From: Arctopsyche grandis
Taxonomy: Eukaryota; Arthropoda; Insecta; Trichoptera; Hydropsychidae
NCBI RefSeq assembly: GCF_051622035.1
Contig: NC_135358.1
Coordinates: 11,600,001 to 11,664,000 of the forward strand
Direction: 5' to 3'
Length of the DNA: 64,000 nt
Shown here: positions 1 through 13,859 of the stretch, in pieces
Layout of the letters: each line of letters begins with the position of its first letter
How positions within the stretch are numbered: position 1 is the first letter of the stretch
Translations under genes and position numbers: made by a program
The notes under the pieces: model-generated
The model's database searches: none
The model's input: the letters and a program-made list of their open reading frames with translations, nothing else
What the model was told of the DNA's origin: nothing

Positions 1-1090
1 AAAAATAGAAAAACCGAAGGAGAGTTTTGGACACTGTATAAGGAGCTTGTGGATGATGGACAAAATTTTTTTTAATATTTCCGTAAAAAATTTAAAATAT
101 ATTTTAAATACATATTTGCGCCAAAACCATGTCGAAAGATTGAACAGCTGTCAACTGACACTATCGATAATTGGTCCAAAACAGCAAAGTGGCAGACTCA
201 TGGCACGTAATTCGCGTGTATATTTCCACGATGGCCAAAAAAACGGATACGATACGATGACGGATGTTGCTGTAAGGTATGAACAGGAAATTTCGGGTAC
301 TGCTGTAAGCTTGCCGTGGCGTAAATGTGGCGGTTGGTATGAATATACCCATACAAAATGTACCAAAGAATACTTTTCGTACGGCCAGATACCTGCTGAA
401 GTCGGTACGTGCTGACTAGGTATGAACACCCCTTAATACACCCTGAAACTTAAAAAAAACCAAAAGCACCCGTTGATATTTCAACGGGCACAACACTAGT
501 TATATTTAGTTAGCGGTGAAAGTTTGAGGAGCGTTGTCGTTGTTCGATGCACTATTCTGCTGACATGTTTATACATGAAAGTAATCTTATCCTATTTAGT
601 ATACAAAACAAAGTACATAATTCAAATACATTTAATATATTTAGTATTTAATATATTAAATACATATATTTAATGTTCAAATAAATTTAATAAAAAAACA
701 AATTAATATTTATTATTAGATTTACTACTACAAACCTGCTGGAACCAGGTAGTATTTAATAAATTACTACCTGTATAGTCTGCCACTTTTGTTAGTTGTG
801 ACTTTATTGTCGAGCGGTAAGGTCGGTCCATCCTAAGCAAGTATCGACTTGGTTCCAGCCTCAAAATGTTTTCTAAACTTAAGAGGTATTATTATTTATT
901 ATTTGTATTTATAGACACAACAAACTCGCTAGTTCATACTTCTCTAAATATCTATAATTTTCTATTGATTGACCTTGACATTTTGAATTCCACTTGATTT
1001 TGTTGAATTATACACCGTATGCCCTGAAAACAAGGCGAACCCCCCCCCCCCCTCCCCCTCACTATTTTTACTTTATTTAAAATTTGTTCG
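1..1090. other. AT-rich non-coding stretch, no gene recognised
   Basis: A reading frame at 47-415 (+) exists but has no recognisable domain, and an antisense frame overlaps it, so I do not call it. A Helitron-like 3' end lies at 469-499 (listed separately). A run of C with one T lies near 1040-1061. The stretch could be intron or 5' flank of the gene whose last coding exon starts at 1911. Confidence 0.5.
469..499 (+). mobile_element. Helitron-like 3' terminus
   Basis: An 8-bp perfect stem (CCCGTTGA / TCAACGGG, loop TATT) is followed after 7 nt by CTAG and then T. A short hairpin just upstream of CTRR with insertion before T is the known Helitron 3' signature. Similar ends occur at several other places in this window. 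The 5' part of this copy was not delimited. Confidence 0.55.
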
Positions 1091-1100
1091 TATATATGTA

Positions 1101-1400
1101 TGTATGTTACAGTCAAAATTGTATTACCAAATGTAATATGTTTTGACTAGTTAAAGTATGTGTCATACGTATGTATGTATATCCCACGTGATTATTTCAT
1201 ATAGCACAATTGGTTTACAATCTGACTGGTCAGAATTAGTCAATATGTACATATACCGATTCTTTCATCTAATATTTGAATATGATTTACAGAACCTAGG
1301 CTTTCAATGCGCACCGATTTTTATGTATTTATTCACAGTACTGATTTTCGTGAAAACATCACCTGACTAGTAATTTGAGTCGAAAAGTCATATTTTTTTT
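1101..1400 (+). repeat. Interspersed repeat, copy 1 (class unknown)
   Basis: This stretch resembles 47763-48440. Shared blocks include TTACAATCTGACTGGTCAGA, a GGCTTTCAATG block and TTTCGTGAAAAC. In the second copy about 370 bp of foreign sequence separates the last two blocks. No terminal repeats or coding capacity were recognised. Confidence 0.55.
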
Positions 1401-1910
1401 GTTTTGAACACATTCTTAAGGTTATCATAATTTTAAACTACTTTTCATAATTCTTTAGTAATATTAAAGCATTCCTGAAAAATAAAACATACTGTAAAAA
1501 TATCTAAATTGCCAAACTAATATAATATACATATGTATATTAATACTGGCCAGCAACAGTGAAACTGTATTTTCACCTATAGAAACATATGCACATATAT
1601 CTACTAGTTAATTTGTATTCGAATATGAATTATCTAAAACGCCAGATAAAATATATTAGAGCTAATAATACACTTTGACGATAACATATAAATACATACA
1701 TACATATGTAAATACTAACGATGTTTTTAATTTTTTTTATGAAAATTGATTGGCTGAAACCCTAGAAACAAAAAAAACATAATTATATCACTAATATAAT
1801 CCTATAGTATATATTAATCATACTTTTTATACTAACAGTCAATCTTTTTTATTTTATTAAGTTTAATAACTTCATGTTTAAATATTTACATGTGTGTTTT
1901 TGAATTACAG

Positions 1911-2952
1911 TACATCAAAAAATGACTTGAGAGGAGTGTTCCGATCAATGTTTTCAAACAACAACAGTAGGCTGGATGATATAAGCAATCAAACATCATT
2001 TAATAAGGATAAAAAGAACACATTCACTAGAAAATTAAAAACGAGACTGTCGTCCATGAGACTATCCAGCAGATCACAGTGGAAAAAGGAGGGTTTCACG
2101 TCATACATAACGACCGGTGGTGAATACCACACCATTTCAACACCGGACACTGACAAAGACGACCTGAATGTAACATCGCTTAGCAGCATATTGAAAACTT
2201 CAAAAGCGTCAAAATCTAGCATGAAAAAGAAGTTGAGATTTATGGATGATAACTCAGTAAGCAAAGAATGCATAAATTCAGATCAGTCACGGCAGAAGTC
2301 AGCAACTGTCGAAGTAACCGACAAGGAACAAATACCCAATGAAAGCGATATAGCTTATTATAAGAAGCTAAAAAAGGAACTTTTGGATAGAAATAAAGAC
2401 ATTGTAACGAAAAGTCCATTGAATAGAAAAGCATCTAGCGCATCGATGCCATCGTATAACACTCTTATAACCGAAAATCTAGAAAAGGTTAAGAAAATTG
2501 ATGAAAATCTTTTTTATTATCCACCCATCAGTGAGTTTTTACAAGAAGAATCTTCTAAAACCACTCTAGAACAATTGACGATAGCACATGGCATTTGTAC
2601 ATATGTTTCGACTTGTCCTTCGCCCCTTAACAATACTGATCCAACGGCTTTGAATGAGATCAGCCCACCAGAATTCAATTTAAAGGCATGGCCACGCGAA
2701 GACGACAACGTTTATGTGGACGAAATAAGCAGTTCTTCTAGTTACAGTGTGCCCAGCTCATCACAGACAATGGAGTGTGCAAATACTGACACTGTTTACT
2801 CATACAAAGAATGTGAGAACAATCATTTCAGTGGAAAAATTTCATCATTTAAAAAGAATAAACGTCGTTTCAATCCAATATCTAAGTCATGTACTGTATC
2901 ACTATTATCTAGAAAAGATGAAACTAGTAGAATGTCGTGGTGTTCAGCGTAA
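1911..2952 (+). CDS. Terminal coding exon of an unrecognised serine-rich gene (5' part missing)
   Basis: The frame opens directly after a good splice acceptor (T-rich tract then TTACAG, ending at 1910) and runs to TAA. The first base is the third position of a split codon, so at least one upstream exon must exist; it was not found and may lie before the window. About 347 residues are encoded. They are hydrophilic and Ser/Lys/Asn-rich, with a basic stretch early (RKLKTRLSSMRLSSRSQWKK) and a serine run late. There is no membrane segment, signal peptide or known domain. This composition suits an intracellular, largely disordered tail rich in phosphorylatable residues; that is inference. A candidate polyadenylation signal AATAAA lies near 3200. 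I do not recognise the family. Confidence 0.6.
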
Positions 2953-3760
2953 TACGTAATCTAGACGTTAAAGTAGTCATTCATAAAAAGTTCCTTTAAA
3001 ATCAATGTTACTAGTTAAAGTAATTAAAGATATGTTTATACTTTAAATATGTTTTATTTTAGCTAACTAATATACTATAATTGCCATATATGTACATGTA
3101 TAAATATAATATTTCACTTTAATAGTCTGTATAGGTTAAATAAGATTGTCACTTCGTAAAAATATTTTAATGTGAAAGTAATTAGTATAAAAACTTCAAA
3201 TAAACGCTGAAAATTTTTTTTTTTATTTTAATAATGAATTATATATGAATGTATGTATTCATTTTTTAAGTTAATTTAAAACAATCTTGTTTTCATTTTC
3301 TTAGTAAACTTAGTTCAACCGAACAACATTAGATATTGCACTACTTATGTATGTATATTAATGTATGTATGTATGTACAATGTAACATGTGACAGATATT
3401 AAAATAAAAAATTATAATAATAAAAAGCTAAAAAAAAATTGTATATTTTATATTACTTATCTATTATATTGAAATAACCCACACAATATGTTGTATGTAC
3501 ATGCATATGCATGAATAGGTACATACATATATGTATATGTATGTATGTATGTTTATCTGTGCCACTGCAATACACTTGTTCTAAATCTTAAGAAGTTCCT
3601 TAATCCCAGAAAGGAAATGGTACATCGACATAAAAAATACTATTAATTAATAAAAAAATTATAACTTGCATAAAAATATATATAAATTTGTTTATTTTAA
3701 TGTTTAACCAATTAATTGTACACCTCAGCCACATCCACTTAAATTGTATTAAAAATGATA
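2953..3760. other. 3' flank, AT-rich, microsatellite tracts
   Basis: This is the probable 3' untranslated region of the preceding gene followed by AT-rich DNA with short ATGT/ACAT tracts near 3345-3375 and 3520-3555. I see no coding signal. Confidence 0.5.
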
Positions 3761-3764
3761 CTCA

Positions 3765-4330
3765 AACTCTTCAATATAACACAATTTAATTTTACCGAGT
3801 CTATAACTAAAATCCTTGTTTAGCAGCAAAGGCATCAGTTTGTATTCTTATCAGAAATTAAAAATAAAGTAGTGTAATTCATATTACATCAGAATGATAC
3901 ATACATATATTAAAAATGCATATAAGTAAATAACACTAGTGAAGTTGAATAGCTCGGGAAATTTATTTAAATAATGTTTTGACATCACCATTGTATGCCA
4001 ACGGGACAATATTATTCCTGCACATTTTATTTCAAAACGAATATTGGAGCTTATGGGATTTATTCTAAAAATGTAAGATATTACATTTGAACTACATATT
4101 TAGAGATTCTGAAAATACATATTGATAGTAGCAGCCAGATATTTTTGGTTAAACTTAAAATATTGAAACAATACTGACAGCAGAGTAGATTTTCGTCTAC
4201 TACCATCATCTTAGCATATAATATGTTGTTAAGAGAGTCATTAAAGATCCCATGATTGTATTGTCATACCATTAAATTTGAAAATTGATACAAATTGATT
4301 TGAAATTGAAACAACTAGCTGTTAAATAAC
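3765..4330 (-). pseudogene. Decayed MAM-like repeat, relic of the neighbouring gene
   Basis: On the minus strand, 3780-3850 aligns with the last exon of the gene at 5302-6650, including an AG acceptor-like end and the block encoding the KQGFLAIDS-type motif. One T is missing from the run before the TTA codon, which breaks the frame and creates stops. Further upstream, about 4160-4310, decayed blocks match the second exon: a CTGACAGC block, a TACTACCATCATC stretch and a TTGTATTGTCATACCA block resemble the middle of that exon. It is therefore a dead extra copy of the repeat or of the gene's 3' half, in the same orientation. Confidence 0.6.
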
Positions 4331-4545
4331 CAATTTTGAAATAGCCATCACCATATCTTCTACAAATGATTTTATTAATAACTTTTTTAAGCAAGAAATA
4401 TCAGGAATAGAAATATTAACAACTTTGGGCATTATATTTATTATATTCAAGATATCAATATTTTTATTTAATTTTTAGAATACAAAATATATTAAAAGAT
4501 AACTGTTTTTATTTATTTTCATATACCTATTTTTATATATATTAA

Positions 4546-4925
4546 CGTGACTATTTTTTCCAAATTCAAAACCAGTACATTTTTTTACAAAAACATATTT
4601 CTATATACTTCAATTATTTAGAACGAAGATTAAAGAATCATGGAGGCACATTTGTGAAAAAATGAATTCATTTTCTTAAATGCTCTTATAAAATTCTACA
4701 CGAGACTGGTTAAAATTATACTAAGTGATTAGCAAACATTTTAAGGTTTCAACATTCAATTTCGTTTTATCACTAGACTATATATTGTTCATCAAAGTAA
4801 AAAATCCTTCGGCTGGTGCATTTATTCCTGATAAATGGAAAAAACATTTGATTAATTTGCCAATATTTTTGTAGGAGACATCATTTTCGAGGAATAATTT
4901 GTATATTTATTGTTTAATATACATT
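4546..4925 (+). repeat. Degenerate copy of a TTAA-flanked MITE
   Basis: Most of this stretch matches 30660-31083 in the same order, for example CATATTTCTATATACTTCAA, AAAAAATGAATTCATT and GTGATTAGCAAACATTTTAA. It starts beside a TTAA at 4542-4545. The right terminal repeat seen in the other copy is not recognisable here. It carries about 45 extra bases in the middle (near 4680-4725). Confidence 0.65.
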
Positions 4926-5301
4926 CATATTAAAAATGCATCTAAACCACATTACATAAACATTTGACAGCTGCAATTTAATAACAAAAAAAAATTGTAG
5001 TGTAATAACAAAGTCATACAATTTAATAAAAGCTGTCAAAAACAACATTACTGTTGTCTATTTAATAGTTTTTGCAATCACAACGTTATACTTATTCAGA
5101 ATTTGTATATGAATATGTACATATGTACATAGGTAAGTATGTAATAGATTTCAGAAAAAAAATACAAATAGTATTGCAATTTTCAATGTAATATGATAAT
5201 TTCACTATTTAAGTATACAATTTATTCAACTAATGATAATTTGTTGAGTGCATAATTTTTTCAATTAATTATAGGCGTACCCAGTATTGACATCAGACAT
5301 T

Positions 5302-6650
5302 TTAAAAAGAATCTTCACAATCTGAAATAAATAATGATCCTATTTTTATCGAGTCTATAGCTAAAAATCCTTGTTTGGGGGCAAGAGCTTCACAATTAAT
5401 CCTGAGCTGAAATAAAAAATAACTCGTATTAAATTTTTATTTGAGTTTTTTAATTAAATGGGAATTATTGAAATATCTATGTAATTAAAGAAAATAAATA
5501 AAAAACATTTATATATAATAGGTAAAATTAAATAATGTTTTTAAAGTTACCAAAACTTCACCGTCGAATAATAAGGGGATATCAACAGTTGTCCATCTTT
5601 TGTCTCCGATAAGCTGATATTCATTAAAAAAGCGTACAAGAGTGGTATTAATCGGATCCATCCCAAATATGAACAAATTTGTAGTTTGATTATTATCAGT
5701 TGATAAATATACTGATAATATCAACCGACTACTCCTGGTTATATTTAAAACCTTGAAGTACTCCTGACAGCTGGGTAGTATATCATCCATTGGAGTCATA
5801 TAATAACCATTAGAGTTATCTGGTACAACAATTGAATCGTCATATGACTGAATTTGAAATGAATTTAAGTCAGTGCCGTTGCATAATGACTCAAATTGAC
5901 CCAAAGTCCCATCACTAAAGTCCTCATTCACACAATAATTGATACACTCTAGGATTACGTGGGATCCAATTTCAATCGAGTCAATCGCTAAAAATCCTCG
6001 TTTAAGAGTAAGTGCTTCGCTATGTATTCTAAGCTGTAATGAATAAACATGGATTTTAATTTATATTACAAATAAAAACATAAAATGAGTTTGCTCATGA
6101 ATATAATAAGATTTTATTTCAATATTTTATCAAATATCTACACTTGTATGTAAATAATTCATATGCACATATGTATAATTACCAAAACATCCCCGTCAAA
6201 TAACAAAGGGACTTCTATATTTCTCCATGTGCTATTTCCGGTGATAATAACCTCTTTAAAGATGCGAATGATTGCTGGATTTTTCGGATCCACCCCGAAA
6301 ATGAACAAACTTGCAATTTGACTCTCATCAGTTGATAGGTATACCGTTAAGGTCAACTTAGAATTCATGGTTAAACTTAAGGCCGTAGAATATTCTTGAC
6401 AACTAGGTAATCCGTTATCCAAAGTCGTTATGTAATGATCGTTAGACCCATCAGGTCCGGTGATCGAATCGTTATATGATTGCATTTGAAACATTTGTGT
6501 ACTGAGATTGGTACAAGATTTTCCAAACTGTCCGAAAATTCCATCGTTAAAGTCTTCTTTGTAACAAGATAAGCTTTTACTTTTTACTGTCCAAACAAAG
6601 CACAAGAAAACTATGAATAACGTCTGTATGAATTGTTTTGATATAGCCAT
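5302..6650 (-). CDS. Secreted protein with two MAM-like repeats
   Basis: Three exons, 6650-6183, 6033-5551 and 5406-5302, join in phase 0 at every junction and encode 351 residues. The first ATG (6650) begins a typical signal peptide: MAISK, then a hydrophobic stretch ending near KSKS. Two tandem units follow, each of about 160 residues. Each has a Cys, an EDF.(D/N)G..GQF motif, a central PSCQEY motif, a VYLSTD..Q...LFIFG strand, a VPLLFDG(D/E)VL strand and a late GFLAIDSI.IG segment followed by a Cys. This order, with a final (A)IDxI...C, is like MAM-type beta-sandwich domains, which act in extracellular adhesion or recognition; the link to MAM is inference. Exon borders fall at the same place in each repeat, so exon duplication made the tandem. 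Several N-glycosylation sites (for example NLS, NST, NTT) are visible. The ligand is unknown. Confidence 0.75.
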
Positions 6651-6699
6651 AATCAAATAGTATTTGCTTCTAATCACAGTGAGTTTATGACTGAGTGTG

Positions 6700-7590
6700 T
6701 GATTTTAATCATTATGTATTTGTAGAAATCTATTTAATTTTTATCAATTATACAAGATAATGTCAATCCTACATATTTATCAAAATAATAAATGGTAAGC
6801 TAGTCATTGGACGGTTGATGCTCAAACATTTCATCCTAATTGAGAGATTTATCCTTGGAAAATATTTGACTTTCTTAAAAAATTTGAATTTACCTAAAAA
6901 AGAATGTATGTATAGAAAAAAATTTTTTTTTAATTTTACTACAATCTTTAGTTTAAAAAAAATATTAGTTCATATTTGTATGGCGAAGTCAGAATAATGT
7001 CACCAGGGGAGTGTCATCATATATATAAATGGAAATAAGGTACGAAACGCAATATTCAAAAGCATCGAAAAAGTAATAACTACATATGTATATACGAACC
7101 AGGCTAATGTCCAGATAATAATGAAAGTCCAGGCTAATAATAATGAACCAGGCTAAATCACACTGGTAACCTATGATTCTAGGACATTTCATCTCACAAC
7201 AATTTCATCGTGGGAACAAATCGCCGACAGATTTCATGCAACTATTTTTTAATTTAACTTTACGGCATTAAAAATTTTCGAACAAAATTTATAATTTATT
7301 GTATGGTTGATAAAAGTAAGCTAGAAAGTTTTCAATTCATTTTATTTAAAAAAAGTATCTACATAACATATGTACATATGTATGTATGACTCCAAAAAAT
7401 CATTGCTACAAATATTTGTATAACGGTTTCAATATTCAATTCAAAAAGTAGTCATCATAAAAATTAAAGGTTAAAATTGTGGATAAAAAATATTTGCATG
7501 AAATCTGTCAGTGAGTTGTCCCCGTGATGAAATGGTCATACGATGAAATTTCCGGTTATTTCAATAATATCAATAGTTTCCATATTAGTA
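6700..7590. other. Intergenic AT-rich DNA
   Basis: This is the upstream flank of the MAM-like gene. It has ATGT-type microsatellite near 7370-7385 and low-complexity A/T runs. Three small frames in this stretch have no support. Confidence 0.4.
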
Positions 7591-7592
7591 TC

Positions 7593-8224
7593 AGATATCT
7601 GGAGCAGTGGAGCAACGAGTTTTTGCGCGGAGCTGGAGGGGATGCGTTTTTTTTTATTTGTTTTTCAATTTAAAATAATTTCAATATTTGATGGTTTATT
7701 ATCCTGGAATAATTTGACATGTGGCGCATCATTCAGCTTTTCAACTTCAACTCCATCTGTACAAAAAAACACCTATTGTTGTTTTGTACAAATGGAGGTG
7801 GTACACTTTCTTTTTTATTTTTCTATCGTGATCAAATTATATTCTTGATTATTTTCTCTATTCTTGCTACTATGGTATTTTGAGACAACTTTGTTCGCAC
7901 CATGTAGTATAGTTATATTATTTGTATTTATGTATGTATTATCATGATATATACATATATATATATATATATTAAATATTAAATTTTTTTTAATAGTAAA
8001 TAAATTGTCTATAAATATACTTTTATATTTTTTTATCACATACATATATACGTATATAAATAAAATTAATAAATTAAATAAATAAAGATGATAACTAATA
8101 TGATTCCTATTAAAACTATTCGGAGCACGGAGCGGAGCTGGAGCAAGTACTTAGGTATCGGAGCAGAGCAACTCAAATTAATGTGAAACGTAAAGGAGGT
8201 TTGTAAAAAATGGTTGCTCCAGAT
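7593..8224. mobile_element. Possible hAT-like non-autonomous element
   Basis: The left end reads ATCTGGAGCAGTGGAGCAAC and the right end, read on the other strand, ATCTGGAGCAACC. The two are inverted and about 610 bp apart. GGAGC-rich subterminal motifs recur at 7615-7640 and 8118-8165. No coding sequence is seen inside. The target duplication is not clear, so the class is uncertain. Confidence 0.4.
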
Positions 8225-8700
8225 CTCTGTTTAATATCAATATTTTCAACAGATAAGAATATATAATTTATTTCGACAAAAATATTTTACTATTATTCCT
8301 TTTCTTTGAGAAATATTATCTAAAAAAAAAACAGCCTTGTAAAAATACTCCATTCAACGAATGATAAAATAGAAATCTGCTTAATTAATTTCGATTGGTA
8401 ATATTATTTTACACGCACAGATGTCAGTAGCATTAAAATAAATAAAAAAAATAGCATTTATTGCAAATGTTTTTTGAAAAATTCAAGTATTGTTGTAACA
8501 AATTAATTTGGCAATAAACTGGAGAGGATTTGATTATTTAAATACTTTCCGCATTAATTTTATAATGACAATTTTTTATAATATATAATTAATTACAATC
8601 AGAGAAGTATTTTCTTTTTTCTTCTGCAATTAAATTAAAAATAAATTATCTTTTGAATAAAAAATAAATAAAACAAACGAAGAGCGATATGCTTTTAAAG
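8225..8700. other. AT-rich 5' flank of the next gene
   Basis: Very AT-rich with no repeat or gene recognised. The promoter and 5' untranslated region of the gene beginning near 8703-8808 should lie here or further upstream. Confidence 0.35.
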
Positions 8701-8807
8701 TCATGAATATTGGTGAAATTTACGTAGATCCATTCAGATTACCTTTTCTATTGCAATTTTTAACTAATTTAATATTTCAAAGAGTATTTATATATTCCAT
8801 TCGAGAT

Positions 8808-10066
8808 ATGGAAGACAAACAGGTGAGAAGTTCAGAGCACCGTTTGACTTCGGAAGAAGCCAAAGCACTTGTAAATTTATCTCTGAAACCCTCGAGAAAA
8901 GTGAGCGCTTCAGACAGCGCTACCGTTTTTCAATTGGATTTAACGACAGAACAGAAACCTACAGCTGATCAAGAAGCCGACGTAGGCTTGAGTCTTGGAA
9001 CGAGATCGGATGCTGACATTGATGTCGAAAACAATACGGATACTAAAGTCAAACATAAGAAGTCAAGATTTTTAGGTAATAGATGACAATTAATTATGGT
9101 GTATGACGTATGATAAGTCCTATAATCATCCAATATCTGTACAGGTTGCTTCGGTTCTAAAACAGACAGTTCCTCAACCCTCGCTGGTGTGGACAATGAA
9201 TATAATGTTAACGTAAAATTTAGTTTGGGTGTAAAGAGTGAAGATACTTTGAAAGATGATTGTACCCCGTTAGTTATGAAACAAGGCGCATGTCCAGGAA
9301 CTGAAAATCCCTGTTTGCCAACATGTCATGATGTCTGCAGCCAAACTATGGTGGATACTATTGAAAAAGATGAGGTTATCTTTCTATCACATAATAAAAA
9401 AAATAATTTAATCACTCTATACATGTCTTATCTAATATTTTATATACAAATGAATGTTCGTATATAAGTATGTATGCAAATCCACAGTTGAAAATATCAC
9501 AATGATTTGGACCGTAGACAGGTGTGGAGCCCAGGGTCGAAAGATCCCAATACAAATTGAATTTAAATTAATAATTGTTATAGGACGAATCGGAAAAACT
9601 GAAGACTGAATTGGTTGATGAAAAGAGTGATGATATGACAACACATATCATAACTGATACGGAGCCACATTTGACCGTCAAGACTTCTGAAGATGTTTCA
9701 GTCCTTACAAAGGAGTCGGAAACTGAAGCGGCCGATGAAAGTAAGCAAATTTGGGTGGTGCGTTATTACGATGACGAAATGGAATCACTTAGGAAAAGAT
9801 TTGACGATATTGAGCAAGATATTAACGATAACGATTCAGCGGTGCTTAAAAAAATCGGTATATATAGTGTGTCTTATAGTGTGTTTACTCACTTTTGTAT
9901 ACAATAATAAGATATATTAATGACTTCTTTTTTGTCTGCAGATATGCAATCGTCTTATATATTTGATGATGAAACTCAAAAAGAAACAACGATTAAGTGG
10001 ACTTTACAGAGACAACTTGAAATAGTATTGATTGGAAAAGATGTTGAAATAGAAACAATCATATAA
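8808..10066 (+). CDS. Unrecognised acidic protein, four exons
   Basis: Exons 8808-9075, 9145-9374, 9584-9857 and 9942-10066 join in frame (phases 1, 0, 1) and give 298 residues ending in TAA. All introns are short (about 70-210 bp) with GT..AG borders. The product is rich in Asp, Glu, Ser and Thr, lacks a signal peptide and membrane segments, and looks soluble. A motif of the form (L/F)SLG.(R/K)S(D/E) occurs twice (near residues 78 and 116). Cys residues 139, 146, 150 and 154 form a cluster (CPGTENPCLPTCHDVC) that could bind metal or form disulfides. The segment YYDDEMESLRKRFDDIEQD is helical in character. An in-frame ATG at 8703 would add 35 residues; I chose 8808 because the extra part is hydrophobic and unlike the rest. 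A good donor-like CAG|GTGAGA at 8822-8823 leaves the 5' model uncertain. Family unknown. Confidence 0.7.
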
Positions 10067-10305
10067 AATTTGAATATAAAACGATTTTTAACTAAAAATT
10101 TGAGTTTTATGTTATTTTCTCGAAATTAAAACAGCTGATTATAATATGAGTAATTTATTAACTTCTAAAATCAATGTTTTAAATATATTACTTATAAGAT
10201 AAATTAATGTGCTTAAATAAAAATATTCTATTATACACCGACTATGTGCATATATATACACATACATATGTATATCAATTTATTTAGATACATTATACAT
10301 ATATG

Positions 10306-10834
10306 CAGGGCTGTGGAGTCGCTTCAAAGTTTACCGACTCCGACTCTGACTAATGCTTTAAAAAAAACCACTTTCGGTTAATTGACATGTCACCTAATTC
10401 ATTGAATTATTAGTAATTAAATATAAATAGTTAGTATTACATACATTCATAGTGTAAAAAATTTATTCAATAAAAAAAATGAGAATAAAATAATTATGAG
10501 ACTGAAGAAACAATCGGTTTAGACAACAACACATTAAAATACGTGCAAATCAACGATTTTATTTATATGTATTATAATTTAAATTCATGATTATTATAAA
10601 GAAATTATTTAATTTCAAGTTATTAGTGGATTTACTTGGCACATACCATAATACTATTAATCAAAGAAAATAATAATAATTATCCATTTTTACTAAGTTT
10701 GACTCACTAAATTGGAATATGACAATGATTTTAGTTGCCTTCTACTCGTTTATGAGATATGTATAATGTTTTAATAAAAAAGGAGTTGGAGTCGGTTGAT
10801 TTTTTTCGACTCTGACTCCGCCTTCACAGCCCTG
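10306..10834. mobile_element. hAT-like MITE with CAGGGCTGTGGAGTCG ends
   Basis: The left end reads CAGGGCTGTGGAGTCG. The right end, on the other strand, reads CAGGGCTGTGAAGGCGGAGTC. The 529-bp unit has GACTCCGACTC-type subterminal motifs on both sides and no coding capacity. The flanks CATATATG and CATATACA resemble an imperfect 8-bp target duplication. These ends match the widespread hAT-type family with CAGGGCTGTGGAGTCGG termini. Confidence 0.75.
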
Positions 10835-10927
10835 CATATACATATGTAAGTAAAGTGTTAAACATTATATGTAAATGTATAAACCAATTTAATATTTCTA
10901 AATTGTGTGTATTATATAAATGAGAGT

Positions 10928-12750
<1,823 letters not shown>

Positions 12751-12939
12751 TTCGATTCTATGATATGTCTGAAGAAAATGAAAATATTTTACTAGACACT
12801 TAAATTTTAATCGATCAAGTTAAAACTCTTGATCGATGGGCGTCGGAACAATATGCTTCGAAAATAATTAAATTAATCGGAGCTAAAATTTTACTATACG
12901 TACATACATACATATATCATTATATAAAAAAAGAAAAAA

Positions 12940-13263
12940 ACTTCTATATATACTGTTTGCTATCAATGCCTCCTCTTGGCAAATTAGTCTCTGAGCATTC
13001 GGCGCCATCTATTGAAAATTTATTTAATTAATTTTTCTATTGGTGTTTTATATTGTTTATATGTAAGTAGGTAGTTGTTTTTACCATTGTTTTTCATACT
13101 AAACAATTAAATATAAATATTACATTTAATATATGTAAATGGAATTGAAAGAAAAATACGACCGCGTGCGGATCGAACACAGAACCGGCACATTTCTTTT
13201 AATTTTTTTATAGCTTAATATACCATAATCCATGCGATGATATTTCATCGGGTACAACACTAA
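12940..13263 (+). mobile_element. Helitron-like element family 1, copy 1
   Basis: The 3' end has stem CGATGA/TCATCG with loop TATT, then GGTACAACA, CTAA and T. Internal blocks match copies at 15957-16380, 17765-17973 and 32350-32725: CTATATATACTGTTTGCTA, GCGCCATCTATTGAAAATTT (here GGCGCC) and GCGTGCGGATCGAACACA. It is non-coding, so non-autonomous. The 5' boundary is approximate. Confidence 0.6.
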
Positions 13264-13859
13264 TATACCATAAAATTGAAAAACAGAAAAATGTTAGTCA
13301 TTTACTGATTTAACATACAAGTATAATAACAGATCATAATTTTATGAAAATAAATTTCCCTAGTACCCTTTAAATACATATCGATTTAATAAAGAGCCAA
13401 ACATATATAATTAAACCAAATTTACTAGAAATTTTACAATCAATTTTCCTTGTCAATTACAATCAATTTTCCTTAAACGATATGCTACTTGTACTTAAAT
13501 ATAATGCCATATATTATAATTAATATTGAAAATATTCCCATAGACTTACATATGTAGATTGTATACATGTATATGAAAAGTAATTAATTAATAAATTGAA
13601 TAAAAAAATGGGAAATTAGGATGGTACACTTATGTGATCTGCATGATAAATCAGCAGGTTAATTGAGATCGATATAGGCTTATGGTTTACACAGTTGATT
13701 GCATCAACTCATGCGATAATGGTACTTAATTGCCTTTAAATATTCAAAGATGCACGGTCAAAGCCATAATCCAACAAACATCGCTAATCTTAAGCACTAC
13801 ATATACAAAATGTGATTACAGTAAACATATTATATGTATAAACCAAACATAATGACATA
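13264..13859. other. Intergenic DNA between the two odorant receptor genes
   Basis: AT-rich DNA containing the downstream flank of receptor B and nothing that I can classify. CAATTTTCCTTGTCAATTACAATCAATTTTCCTT near 13440-13475 is a short direct repeat of AATCAATTTTCCTT. Confidence 0.4.

Noticed and set aside
47-415. Open frame of 122 codons near the left edge
   Set aside because: No domain, no splice or promoter support, and an overlapping antisense frame of similar size.
1040-1061. C-rich run as a possible structured element
   Set aside because: A homopolymer run, similar to those near 28765, 33585 and 59186; likely replication slippage or sequencing-prone sites.
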